Source of the DNA: Isoetes taiwanensis
Taxonomy: Eukaryota > Streptophyta > Lycopodiopsida > Isoetales > Isoetaceae
Assembly: GCA_021234155.1 (NCBI GenBank)
Contig: JAJEKV010000061.1
Location: 1,701,950-1,765,949 of the forward strand
Direction of reading: 5' to 3'
Length of the DNA stretch: 64,000 nt
Shown here piece after piece: positions 45,491 to 57,548 of this stretch. The notes under the pieces were generated by a model. That model searched no databases, had not been told where the DNA came from, and saw nothing but the letters and a program-made list of their open reading frames with translations. A program made the translations under genes and the position numbers. Numbering within the stretch: position 1 is the first letter of the stretch; the number at the start of each line of letters is the position of its first letter.

Positions 45491-46572
45491 AATTGTCTCT
45501 TATTTGCTATTAGAGTTGGCGTTAACTTGGAGATGGAATTACTGGAAGCGTATCTAAAGCTACACTTACTTTGTACCTATATTTTTTTTACTTGACACAT
45601 AGATGGGAATAATTTACAGTAATACTTTATGTCTTTATTTTGATCACATAGATGGGAATAATTTACAGTAATACTTTATGTCTTTATTTTGATCATGCAA
45701 CAAACTAAAGCTAAACTTACTTTGTACCTATATTTTTTACTTGATAATGTAGTTGGGAATAATTCTGATAATACTTTATGTCTTTATTTTGATCATACAT
45801 TGGAATAATCTACAGTAATATTTTATGTCTCTACTTTGATCATACATTGTTACAATCTACAGATTAATGCACAGATCTTCTAAAATAATGCTTTGCTACT
45901 TTATTGTTCTACTTTCATACTAATATACGTGTTTGAGGTAATGTCCCTTCTAGTTGTGGCCTGAGTAACGCCAGGATGGATATGTGTTGGGTAATCTTTG
46001 CCTTGAACGAATACGGTTTAGTAAAATGTTTTTACTATAATCTGTTAGTAGTCTTGGTGAAGATGTGTCGAAGAAGAAATCGGGATTTCCATTTGCTGGA
46101 GATATCTGGCATGCACAATTGGTTGGCGTTACCTATGTAAGTTTTAGATAGCTCTACTTTTTGATATGTTTACGAAGTTATCTCTTCTGATATCTTTATG
46201 GAGTTATCTAGCATATGAATCTTTTTTGATACCCTAATGGAGTGATCTGGCAAACGAATCTCTTATACAAACCAGGTCAGTTTGTTTATTAATGCTCTTT
46301 TATAAGACTTTAGGTTCTGATAGCAATTGTTATGGTTAATCTTTGAACGGTCACATTTATGGCACTTAAGGGCCCACTATGCCCAGTGTGCCTCACATTC
46401 ATAAAATCCTGATAATTTGTCAGGTCTTGAACTAGTCCACTGTGCTAGTTCTCGATTTATCTGCTACAGCGGATATGGTATTTGGGCAACTGCACCTTAT
46501 ACTACTTAAATACAGATGATAAAATAACTTGTTAATGATTTAAAGATTCTATGAATCTATTTTATTCTGGAG

Positions 46573-46660
46573 TAAGGAAGTAGGACCCCTCTTTTTATGG
46601 GGGGGTCCTACTCTCCTTATAAAAAGAGGTATCCTACATCCTGAGGGAGGGATTGTGGGA
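46573..46660 (+). ncRNA. 3' terminal hairpins
   Basis: GTAGGACCCC with GGGGGGTCCTAC, then CATCC-TGAGGGA-GGGATTG and GTGGGA before GAA. Confidence 0.7.
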
Positions 46661-46697
46661 GAAGAAGAAGAAGAAGAAGAAGAAGAAGAAGAAGAAG
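46661..46697 (+). repeat. (GAA)n tail
   Basis: 12 GAA units, then GAGGAGGATATCCTC. Confidence 0.96.
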
Positions 46698-47558
46698 AGG
46701 AGGATATCCTCTTTTGATTCTTCAAATTATTGAAAAGAGAAAAGAAAATCCAAATGTCAACATGTCCCATAAATTAATGTGGGCAATGCTTGAATGTACC
46801 ATATTATAACAGATGGTTTAATAGGATTTTCCTATAAAACACTTAAGCATATGGAAAAGGATCAAAATATGGTTAATAAGATTTTTCTATATATGAAGCT
46901 TGTGCATACGAAAAGGAAAGATATTTAGTGCTTTGAAAGGTTTATGTACATGGCTTAATTTTTATTAAAAAGCAAAAACCTCTTTGAGGCATTTCTGGCA
47001 TCGAAATGGATTAAAATTGTGAATGTGAAACATGTGTTTGGCAAAGTACTAAGCCTAATATGCCCAAGACGCATCTTGGTGCCATAATTTGTCAAAGGTT
47101 GGTTTTGGCCTTTTACACTATATGTGAAAAAAACATTGTTGCAATTTACACATAAAGTGTGTATTGGTTGCTATTGGAAAATGAATGTGGCTGAAAAGCT
47201 ATCCTTAAATTTCTAGTATAGTATAGACTAAGGAGAAAGCCTATGGGATTTTTCTATAATCTTGGGCATGCATTTGACTTTAAAGCATTCTTGACATGTG
47301 GCTCAACATGCAAGTGTATTTGCATGCTACTTTTTTTCTTAGCTTATGGGTTTTGTGCAAGCGCTCGCCAAAAGCCAACTTGTTTGCAAAAAGCTAGGTG
47401 TAAACAATGGGCCTACATATGCTTGGAGAAGTTTCGTAATAGGCAAAGACCCTTATATGCTTCCGGAAAATGGAATGGTTGGGTCTAACACAAAAGGAAA
47501 AAGGTCCTTTTGTTTCGTCAAAAAATATTTCTGGTAAAAATGAGTTAGGGCTCAGAGT

Positions 47559-47567
47559 GGCGCCAAA
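47559..47567. promoter_or_regulatory. E2F-consensus site GGCGCCAAA
   Basis: Duplicate of the 44199 site. Confidence 0.38.
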
Positions 47568-48713
47568 ACGGCCGACCAAAGGGCTAACCTTTTTTACTGG
47601 AAACCAGCTGCAAGAGAGAGAGCGATCTGCACTTATCTGCACTATGAAGGCCAATTATCATGCCAAGATGCCGAATTTGCTGCCAAATGGTTCATGGGAA
47701 GATCTGGCTATGAAGTACAGCCATGTGGAGTCGCTCCCTGCAAAATATGGCATGCCAAATTTCGTTTTGCCTTATAAGGCTCTCCCAAGATGGATTCGAC
47801 AACCCAAAATATGGTGCTCTATTCCTTGTCTGCGGTTGATAGCTCTAATATACATAAAAGCTGCCTTGATGCTGGAATAAAGCAGCTTATATTATGACAG
47901 AGCAAAAAAGGTATTTTGTGTTGCATGCTATTGGCATTCATTACCTTATTTATTGCTGTAAGATGGATCATAATGTGGCCATAGCAGGGTTTCAGAAACA
48001 GGAAGTCAAATGGTTAAGCAAAGACAACCTACGACAGATGGGAGCGCAAAAAACTCAGGTTTTTATGCATAAAATATTTCCTGTCACATGATGTATAGAA
48101 ATGTAATGCTATTCCTTTTTAGGGATAAATTGTTTACTATATTTTACTTGCTCCAACATGAATGCCTTGATCATAAACGTCTGGTCTAAATGGCATGGTT
48201 CAGAACTGCGATGTTTAAGCAACTAAGGCTACATGGGTTTTCTTGAACGAAATAAATGGGCTGAGTTTTCTAACTGCAGAAGCATGCAACTTGTTTGTTA
48301 AAATGGTTGCACACAGATAGGCATCTTTGTGATGTAAGTCTTATGCAGGATAATGATTCACTAGTTTGTGTTATCTGATTAATACGACAGACCTGTATGT
48401 GCTAGGATGCTTGTAGCATGTCTAGGCATCAATTAGTTAAAACAGCCACTGATTTATTCTTACATGCTTGGATGCTTGTAGCACGTCTAGGCATATTATG
48501 TCTAAAGCAATAAGGTTTGCTGTTGTAGTTTAAAATGATAAAAATGTTAGGATATGCTATGAAATTGACTATGGTTATCAAGGTTGTCAGCTAGATTTGG
48601 GACTAAGAGATTAGTTCTCGTCTAATGGTAATGCTTGAGACCATAATGCTTGAGACCAATTGGTAAATTTAATATATTGTATTCCAGTTTCCTTTTCTTG
48701 TTAAATGTCACCT

Positions 48714-48842
48714 CAGGGCAAAAGGATACAATTGGTGATCAGTGATAAACTGAGAGACCCAATGTACCTTTTGGCCCTTGCATCGCTATCGGATTACCGC
48801 TTAACGCTTGCATGATTGGTCACCGTAGTAATTTCTCTCCTC
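48714..48842 (+). ncRNA. Class II pseudoknot RNA, copy i (3' part altered)
   Basis: The 5' stems are intact. In the 3' part CTGCTAACG reads CCGCTTAACG, and the GGCTGCAGGTACGGG site reads GGTCACCGTAGTAAT. As in copy g the differences cluster on CTG/CAG. Confidence 0.55.
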
Positions 48843-49424
48843 CAATTGTCTCTTATTTGCTGTTAGAGTTGGCGTTAACTTGGAGATGGAATTACTGGAA
48901 GCGTATCTAAAGCTACACTTACTTTGTACCTATATTTTTTTTATTTGACACATAGATGGGAATAATTTACAGTAATACTTTATGTCTTTATTTTGATCAC
49001 ATAGATGGGAATAATTTACAGTAATACTTTATGTCTTTATTTTGATCATGCAGCGTAACTAAAGCTAAACTTACTTTGTACCTCTATTTTTTTACTTGAT
49101 ATGTAGTTGGGAATAATTTACAGTAATACTTTATGTCTTTATTTTGATCATACATTGGAATAATCTACAGTAATATTTTATGTCTCTACTTTGATCATAC
49201 ATTGTTACAATCTACAGATTAATGCACAGATCTTCTAAAATAATGCTTTGCTACTTTATTGTTCTACTTTCATACTAATATACATATTTGAGGTAATGTC
49301 CCTTCCAGTTGTGGCCTGGGTAACGCCAGGATGGATATGTGTTGGGTAATCTTTGCCTTGAACGAATACGGTTTAGTAAAATGTTTTTACTATAATCTGT
49401 TAGTAGTCTTGGTGAAGATGTGTC

Positions 49425-49497
49425 GAAGAAGAAGAAGAAGAAGAAGAAGAAGAAGAAGAAGAAGAAGAAGAAGAAGAAGAAGAAGAAGAAGAAGAAG
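49425..49497 (+). repeat. (GAA)n microsatellite
   Basis: 24 GAA units, then GGGAATATTCTCTT. Confidence 0.98.
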
Positions 49498-51344
49498 GGA
49501 ATATTCTCTTTTGATCTTCTATATAATGACAATTGGTCTCTTAGAATCTTCAAAATTTCGAAAGATATTATGTGATATTTAGTTGTCCTAAGATTATGGG
49601 ATATCGAGTTGTTCCTATATTGATAAATATTTAGATTGAATGGTTGCACGATATGGGGAAATTCTCTATATAATTTAATGGGATGTATGCCTAAAGGGGC
49701 AAATAATTTTCACGGTTGAATAAGTTATGAAATTTGTGATAATACAAAATGCCACTTAATGCCTATTTGGTTACTCTATGTGAACTTTGAATTTTCTAAG
49801 AATTGAACATACTTATTTGAATTATTATGGAATTTCTCTTTAATCTTGTGCATGCATTTGGCTTAAAGGCATGCGAGACGTGTGGCAACATGCAAGTGTG
49901 CTTGCATGCCACTTCTTTCTTAACATGTGCTTGCCACTTTTTTCTTATATTATGGATTTTTGTGGATGCGCTCATGTGCTTCATGTGGTACTCTAGCATG
50001 ATTAAAGTGTGTGCAAAGTGGCACATATATATGAAAGCCTTTGGGTTTTTTTTGGATGTAGCCGTGGCTACAATATGGCTTTGTATTATTATAAAAAAGT
50101 TTTTTCAATGTCACTTTTGGAAATCGTTTTTTATTTCTTAGAGCCAAAATATTTTTTTGGCAATACAAGCGGCAACTTTGGTCGCTTTAGGTATGGATGA
50201 ACAGAGCATTTCGGATTTGCTGGAAAGTAGTTGCTACATCGGCTACAGATCCTTTTGCTAGAGTAGGCTAAATACAGGGTGATTTTTCACGCTCCAAAAC
50301 AGGTTGAACATCGATTTATGATGTGATTCCTCTGTGCCATGCTGGGTTTTTGAATCTGTGAAGCCATGATCCACTTAAGCAAGATTCAGAGATGAGTAAT
50401 CGCCCCCAATAAGGCACAAGGCCGGATCTCTGGCATAATAACAGTTCTGGCTTTGGCATACACATCTGCATTCAAAAGGTAATTTTTGATGGTATTTTGG
50501 GCTTTCTTGCATGCCAAGCATACTCTGTTATGATGTAAATAGTGTTCTAAAGCAATGCAATGACCAATCCATGCTGTAGATCAACTGTACAAGGTACGAT
50601 CTGTATCTTGATGCCGACGGATTTTCCATATATCTTGATAAAAATCTGGCTTGCAAATGGTGGATTTGAGGCTTTAGATGATGCTTACCTGTTGTTCTAA
50701 GCTGAATCTATGCTGGCCACAGTTTTATGCCAGGAATAATTAATGTACATCTGTTGTAGATAATAAAGTTTCCAAAAAATACTAAGAAGATGATGTTGCT
50801 GGCAAAATATCTATTGCAGAGGATCCATAGAGTGCAGCTCTTTATCTGCGAAGGTATGTCGTTACACAAAGAAATGATGAAGGACATATTGCTGCCTTTG
50901 TATGCTCTTGTAAGACAAAAAAGAATGAGCATAAAATGCTGGCCAAGAGTATTTCGAAAATGAAGAAGACACCAGATTCCTGCCTAAAGTGGGAGCGAAA
51001 ATTTTCCAGGTTCTTATTCTAAAAATAATGCTTTATTTATCATGTGACATGAAATAATTCCTATTTTCATCCTTATGGGTCCTGGTTCATGTTCTACATG
51101 ATGATAGAATGAATTCAGTTTGAGCTATACTTATATGGTAGATAATGCTTATAGATGATCTGATAATATGCATTAAATTATAAAGGAAGATGTTAGATAC
51201 TGCTAAAAACATACAAGTTATGATGTACAGATTGAGAAGTTAAAAAATATTACGCTTTATAAGCTATAAAAATGATGGAAGTTCATTGGAATATGTAAAG
51301 AATTATACACTGAAAGACTGATATCAAGGTAACCAGCTAGATTT

Positions 51345-51374
51345 GGGATCAAGAAATTGGTTCTCGTCTAATGG
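51345..51374 (+). ncRNA. Conserved short hairpin, compensatory variant
   Basis: GGGATCAA/TTGGTTCTC replaces GGGACTAA/TTAGTTCTC. A U-A pair becomes C-G and the neighbouring C-G becomes U-G, so the stem is kept. The alternative forward pairing (ATTGG with CTAAT) survives through a G-U pair. Confidence 0.6.
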
Positions 51375-51468
51375 TTTAGCTTGATAGTGGTATTGACTAA
51401 TTATATAGTTTTACACGAAAGTTCGTACGAAGTTATTATTCCATTTTCCTTTCTTGTTAATGTCTCCT

Positions 51469-51597
51469 CAGGGCAAAAGGTTACAATTGGTGATCAGTGA
51501 TAAACTGAGAGACCCAATGTACCTTTTGGCCCTTGCACATTTACCATTATCATGCTAATTGTGTATTGATTGGCTGCAGGTACGGGTTCTCTTCTCT
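51469..51597 (+). ncRNA. Class II pseudoknot RNA, copy j
   Basis: Stems as in copy a; AAAAGGTTAC replaces AAAAGGATAC and CTCTTCTCT replaces CTCTCCTCT. Confidence 0.68.
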
Positions 51598-51995
51598 AAT
51601 TGTCTCTATTTTGCTGTTAGAGTTGGCGTTAACGCGGAAGAGGATGGAATACCTTATATCAAGATTCAAAGTTTACTTTACACTGTATACTTCCAAATTC
51701 AAAACTTTATAGATGTAAGATGTAAGATTTATGTTTAGTTGTAAGATTATATGACAAGACGTAAGATTATTCAAGTTTAAAAGTGTAAAATTATATGACA
51801 ATATGTAAGATTCTTCAAGTTTATAGATGGAAGATTATTTGGCAAGTTATATGGGCTTTGGTTTGGAGAGTGCCTGATGTGGCCTGGCCTAAAAAACCAG
51901 GGTGGATATTGGGATAAGTGATCTTGCCTTGAACAAGGTTCTTTTAATGTAATTGTTTGCATAACTGTGACTGTAGTCTTGGCAAGAATATGTAC

Positions 51996-52023
51996 GAAGA
52001 AGAAGAAGAAGAAGAAGAAGAAG
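51996..52023 (+). repeat. Short (GAA)n tract
   Basis: About 9 GAA units after the A-box. Confidence 0.95.
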
Positions 52024-54134
52024 ATTTTTCTTCAGATAGCTTTTGTTGTGGATGAGCCTTGACTAGGCCCCCCCAAAAAAATTATTTTAGTGGGTAAACG
52101 TGCATTTTTGAGGCACGATCCTATTTTGGCTATATTGGATGAATATTTTAGACCTTGGGCTTAACATATGTTGCATTGTGGTTAGACCCCTTAGGGAGCA
52201 CATTGTACCATTAAAAATAAAATGGCCTTTTTGCTTTCATAAAAGTCACATTTATGACTTTTACTTTTGAAAATAAAGTGACCTTTGGCTTTCACAAACG
52301 TAAAAACATTTTGAGGTCCTCCAAAACATTCCTCCAAAACTTGGCTAGCCTATTTGCATTCCAGAATTCTGAGCATATTATGGCTGGCTGCATACGATGG
52401 CTTGATATTCCTGGAATCACTTGTTACAGCCAAGTTCTATCCAATGGTTCTGCAATGCCTAAGGCATGTCTTATACAATGCCTAAGGCATGTCTCACAAT
52501 GCCAGGTTTGCATTCCAGTACTCTGAGCTAGGTGAGCTAAAAATACTATGTTGGGTTGATATTCCTGGTGTTTAATCACTAGTTGGAGCCAAGTTCTGAA
52601 TATTGATCCTGCATTGCTTAAGGCTGGTCTTCCAGTTGCCACGACACGAATATTGATGGCCACGCTGGTGGATATTTTCAAAACAATAGGAGACAATGCA
52701 AGGCAACAAGAATGAAGTACGAAAAGCTTCTAATCAGGTCTGCAAAAAACTTAGCTTTCCTATTTCTTTAGATAAATGGACGTAATCAGATTCCATAAAA
52801 CAGGGCAGACATCCTGTCTGCTATGATCCCTTATGGTAATGATTTATTCTTTTGTGCAATGTGGGTCCTATATTTGCTAAGCTTCAGACTGAGTCGCCTT
52901 GGAGCACTTGGAGATAGCACTAATATAATGAGTACAGGAAACAAATCAATGGTTTAGGCAGCCCTAGTCTATCTAAGAATAGTGCACACTGCTATGCACA
53001 GAGGTTTGATACTTGCTTGTATTTAGGATATATGATTGCTCAAACAAAGAGGCCTGTTACAATAAAGACAAAGTTGTGGTAGGTTAGTTTGAGTTAATGA
53101 TTCCCTTTCTCGTTTTTTTAGGGGAAATATGAAATATATCAAAATTTGTTACCTTCTTTGTTTGGTAAGACAAATGTAACGATATTCTTGTGCTGACTTG
53201 ATACTACCCTATTTGGCAAGAATCTGGCACTTTATCTATGCCTTGCCACTGGTGGTATTTGTTTCTATTAATTAAAGCTCATAAGTCTTGTAACTCTAGT
53301 TTTAATCTAGAGGCATCTATTTACTGAAAATAATAGGTGAAGGGCGAAGAGCCGGAATGTTCTATAGCTTACCTGACGCCCCTTGTATAGTTACCATAAA
53401 ACTTGCTAACTTATGCATTGTTTGGGTGCAGGTAACCAGAACATTCTCTCCTGAATTATTTTCGGTTGCTATTTGGCCATGGAAAGGTCACGAGAAGAAC
53501 GTGACCAAGACTACATGGTGCGCTTATGCTTGGTGAGATCCTCCCTTTTTGTATGTTAGGGAATCAAGAAGATAAAGATTGGGTGATATGTACATCATAT
53601 GCACTCTATGACCTCAAGATGGTCTTCAATAAATATATAGTTTAATGCTGGAATTTTATGACAGATTAAGTTTGTCTTGAAAAACTCGATGGGTACAGGT
53701 TTAAATATATTCCTAAGTGCTGTATTCATGTTAACGGTCTGAACTACTATGCTGAGGATGTAATATTATGAAAAAGATAAAAATAGTGGAAAGTTACATT
53801 GGTAATAGAAGTAAAAGCTGAAGTTATTATGATCATGACATTGAGAATATGAAGAATATGTTGTACACTGATATGGATATGTTAAAAAGTCTAAAGGTTC
53901 TTACATCAATGTTAAATAAGTTATTGAGAAATGAAATACAATATTGTGACCTTTATTCAAGTTCATTGAGTACTTTTCTAAATAGTTACTTATACATGGA
54001 AGTAGGAGTACCTGATGTGGCCTGGCTTAAAAACCCAGGATAGGTATTGGGAAGTGTGTGCTCACTTTGAACGAAGTCTTTTAAATGTTTTTGAACTTTA
54101 AATTGTACATAGTCTTTGTGAGAACAACATGTAC
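52024..54134 (+). mobile_element. Array unit with class I RNA, A-box terminated
   Basis: The 5' end is not of the GAATATTC type. It has a degenerate internal duplication (about 52360-52450 against 52510-52600; shared GCATTCCAG, GATATTCCTGG and GCCAAGTTCT) and a tandem CAATGCCTAAGGCATGTCT pair near 52455-52500. Class I pseudoknot 53336-53452, A-box 54011 (CTCAC with GTGAG). No supported gene. Confidence 0.65.
53336..53452 (+). ncRNA. Class I pseudoknot RNA, copy F
   Basis: Long stem GGAATGTTCT with AGAACATTCT; crossing stem AAGGGCG with CG-C-CCCTT; hairpin GTTACC/GGTAAC. Confidence 0.8.
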
Positions 54135-54296
54135 GAAGAAGAAGAAGAAGAAGAAGAAGAAGAAGAAGAAGAAGAAGAAGAAGAAGAAGAAGAAGAAGAA
54201 GAAGAAGAAGAAGAAGAAGAAGAAGAAGAAGAAGAAGAAGAAGAAGAAGAAGAAGAAGAAGAAGAAGAAGAAGAAGAAGAAGAAGAAGAAGAAGAA
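54135..54296 (+). repeat. (GAA)54 microsatellite
   Basis: The longest tract in the window, 54 units, directly after an A-box. Confidence 0.98.
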
Positions 54297-56175
54297 AAAT
54301 CTGGAAAGGTTGAAAAATATGGCAATCTAGATATATGGGAAAAACACACTATAAAGATGAAGAAGAAGAACATAAGGTTGAGAAATATGGAATTTATAAA
54401 TGGCATGATTTATTATATGGTAGGAAGAGGAAGAGGATATCAATGGTATGGATATTGAAAATATGAGGTGTAATATTATGCTATTTAAAGAGATGTCTAG
54501 GTTTTACAAGACACATGGAATTTAAGTGGTATTGGGCATAGATGTGTAAGGAATTAAATGGTGACGGTTGGTAAACCTTGGGCCCATAAATATATGATAA
54601 GGCCTAGGAAGAGCAAAATATTGTGAAAAGAATGCATAGCCTTGGTAGATGCGAAAAGCATTTATGCCAAAGCATTTATTGGCATATAATCAAGAGATGT
54701 CAGAAGGGACTTTATGTTGGTAACAAGGTAAAGATTTGACATGTGCTTGTAATCGAATATGAACCATAGTGAAAATACCTAAGGTTGCACAATAAATATT
54801 TAGTGTTGCACGAATATGTGAAAAAAATGCTTGGCCGCATTTGCATTGGCCGGGAAAAAAATGCTTGGCCTCTTCCAAAAATAGACTTCGGTTCTTTTGG
54901 AGCAGCCGTATTTTTTCTTTGTGAAGGCATTTTATATAGACTGTGAATGATGCTTGCTCTATTATATGGCATCATTCAAAGGCCGTTTTGAAACATTTGG
55001 GCGATACACCAACGGGTTTTGAGCTCTGTCTATTTGTTTGCAATAAAGATCACGATTTATTCTTTCTTTCATGAATATTGATAAAAAAGATGCATGATTA
55101 AATTGAAAAAAGACAGGGACTTCTTTAAACAAACAGGGGGTTTTGTTGCTATAGTGGTCAAAATGGCTCATGCTGATGGTATCCTGATCACATGCATACT
55201 CAAGTGCCAAGGCTGCTGGATCTGAATATTTGCTCTGCCAAAAGGACAAACGGTTGGAGTTATATGCCACAGCCTCAAACTCAGGTCTGCTTGCATTGTT
55301 TTCAAGTAAAAATCTAGATGTTAAGCAGGGTTACGATACTTGGTACAAGGATATAGATCTATTCAAGGCAATAGATCTGGAATGCTAAGAAATACAAATG
55401 AAAAACAGAGTTAAAATGTAAAGAAAATGATGGTATATCTGAAAAGCTTAAGAGTGCGGGATGTCTTGCAAATCTGCTCTATTTAGCTTGTTGGGCATGA
55501 TAAATTTGTTTCAGCTTTATAGTTGTGGAGGTTATGCAGACCTAGTAGATGCTATGCCGGTTAATGCCTCTAGTATGTCCTATAGTTGTAGACGTAGTAG
55601 ATCATTTCGTTTCTAGTAGTTTCTGCTAGATAATGCCATTTTGGAGCTAAAATATGCTGTCGGTTGCTCAAGTTTGCCAAAGCTGGTAGATGCTGTAAGT
55701 TAGAGCATGGTCTTGGCAGTGTTTAAATTTTATCATGCTCTTCTTAGCTTAAGGGAGATGCTGCTAGATCTGTTCACCGATACTGTACCTTGCAAGGTAA
55801 GGCAGCACTCTAATGAATATATGATGGTCTGTAGCCACCGTATTAAACAAGAACAAGGCACAATATAGTTGAACACAACTTCTGATAGTGTGCAGCAAGC
55901 CAAAGGCTATGTTATTGGTGTGCCTAGCCTGTACTTTGATCTTTTTTAGTTCTTGATTTATTGCAAGTGCTGGTATATACCAATGGTGTGGATTCCTTAA
56001 CCTTCTAAATAGTTAAACTGGGCTGGTAGACAGCCAATAACAGTTTAATCAAGTTGGATTTCTAAGTGTCTTATTTTGTGACATTCTAGTTTTGATCTAG
56101 AATTTAAGTGTCTTTGGCTCCTATGTCTTGAAAGTCTAGTTCTGATCTAGATACATCTATTTACTGAAAATAATA

Positions 56176-56290
56176 GGTGAAGGGCGATGAGCCAGAGTGT
56201 TCTATAGCTTACCTGACGCCCCTTGTGTAGTTACCATGAACTTGCTAACTTATGCATTGTTTGGGTGCAGGTAACCGGAACACTCTCTCC
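56176..56290 (+). ncRNA. Class I pseudoknot RNA, copy G
   Basis: Long stem AGAGTGTTC with GAACACTCT; compared with copy F several pairs have changed on both sides. Confidence 0.8.
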
Positions 56291-57426
56291 TGGTTTTGTT
56301 TTCAGTAGGAACATATGCACATTGGAGGTTCACGAGAAGATATGTGGACGATTTCATGTGCTTAGGAGAGAAAAATTGAGATCGGTGATTTTGGATGGTA
56401 ACCAATGAATAATTGAGATTTAAAATTTGGATAATGATTTACGGCCAAGAATATTCCAAGTTGGAATCTGAAATAGATTTGCAAATTCTCTTTGTTATTT
56501 GCATAAGTGCATAATGTGTAGCAAGACTATTACTTGTTTTTTAAAAACAAAAAGATGTACATGGGAAGAATTGCTGATTTATGGATTTACTCATTTTCCA
56601 ATTTATTAGTGAAGCATAAGAAGGTTTTTATTGAAATAAGAAAGGCTTTTATGAACAAAAAACGTACTGGGAACATGAAAATATATGATTGAAGTATAGT
56701 TATCTGATATTCTTTTGACAAAATGGACTGAAATTCCTTTGACAATATTTTCCTAAATGTTACATATGAATTCTATATTACTATTATATGAAAACCTTGA
56801 GGTGTGATTACATTTGATTTATTCCATATGCATGGGAGTAGGAGTACCTGATGTGGCCTGGCTTAAAAACCCAGGGTAGATATTAGGAAATATGTGCTCA
56901 CTTTGAACGAAGTCTTTTAATTGTTTTTTTAAACGTTAATTGTACATAGTCTTTGTGAGAACATCATCGAAGAAGAAACTGTGACATCTATTTGGTGGAG
57001 GTATCCAGCAAACACATCATTTCTGAAACCATGAAGTATGCTGATTTCTTTTGGATTCGGCATAACTAACTAATATTATGGTTTACTACAGTTTAAAGGT
57101 ATTTGGCAGAAATACACCTTGAAGATCTGGGATGTGGAGCTATGGGAAATGCTCCCAATAACGTGGTCCAATCTGCGTTATGCCTAAGGTATCTATGAAT
57201 TTTGCTCCTTATATGCTTTATGAACATAGGGACCAATGTGCCTTATGAAATGCTCAGTCCTTGGTCTGTGGTGCCAGGGCTTGGAGGTTGGGTCCACTGC
57301 ACCTAATTTTCCATGAAAAGTATTTCTAAGAAGGGATACTTTTAAGCCATTAGCATAAAGTCTTTGTGTGCTTGTGTGCTAATGAAATTAAGTGGATAAA
57401 ATATCTATTTTCTTTAGGGTAAGGAA

Positions 57427-57509
57427 GTAGGACCCCTCCTTTTATGGGGGGTCCTACTCCTACCTCCTATAAAAGGTTGGGTCCTACATCCTGAGGGAGG
57501 GATGTGGGA
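57427..57509 (+). ncRNA. 3' terminal hairpins, 3.25-kb family
   Basis: GTAGGACCCC (57427-57436) with GGGGTCCTAC (57448-57457), then ACATCC-TGAGGGA-GGGATGT and GGGA before GAA. Confidence 0.78.
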
Positions 57510-57548
57510 GAAGAAGAAGAAGAAGAAGAAGAAGAAGAAGAAGAAGAA
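57510..57548 (+). repeat. (GAA)n tail
   Basis: 13 GAA units, ending GAACAATAAAAATCTGG. Confidence 0.96.

Larger units (their letters stand above)
43361..46660 (+). mobile_element. 3.3-kb unit of a second tandem pair, complete
   Basis: 5' palindrome GAGGATATCCTC. E2F-type site 44199. Single copy of the 31-bp repeat at about 44643. Hairpin 45246 and class II pseudoknot 45361-45490. Then a run of 60-bp-scale direct repeats (TTTATTTTGATCA...GGGAATAATTTACAGTAATAC, 45590-45850), A-box 45955, internal GAAGAAGAAA 46070 and 3' hairpins 46573-46660. The frames at 44285 and 47470 are not supported as genes. Confidence 0.8.
46698..49424 (+). mobile_element. Second copy of the 43.4-kb unit, A-box terminated
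   Basis: Near-identical to 43361-46069 (offset about 3333-3360 bp). E2F-type site 47559. A 28-bp difference lies near 47449. Pseudoknot 48714-48842, then the same direct-repeat run (48940-49200) and A-box 49309, ending in GAA without the 3' segment. Confidence 0.82.
49498..51995 (+). mobile_element. Array unit with class II RNA, A-box terminated
   Basis: The 5' half shares the TGCATTTGGCTT...GCGCTCATGTGCTTC block with the unit at 7.4 kb. The hairpin variant lies at 51345 (GGGATCAA/TTGGTTCTC), the pseudoknot at 51469-51597, the A-box at 51873. No supported gene in 49498-51340. Confidence 0.7.
54297..57509 (+). mobile_element. 3.25-kb tandem unit, copy 1
   Basis: Complete between GAA tracts. 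Class I pseudoknot 56176-56290, A-box 56847, internal GAAGAAGAAA 56969, hairpin near 56978, 3' hairpins 57427-57509. Short frames in 54.7-55.3 and 56.2-56.4 kb are preserved between copies only through recent duplication. No ORF1 or RT. Confidence 0.88.

Noticed and set aside
44285-47880. 78- and 136-codon frames of the 43-49 kb units
   Set aside because: Length differs between copies through small indels and no domain is visible.
10129-54458. Long Lys, Glu, Arg, Ser, Phe or Leu homopolymer reading frames
   Set aside because: They are translations of the GAA tracts and occur in all frames.
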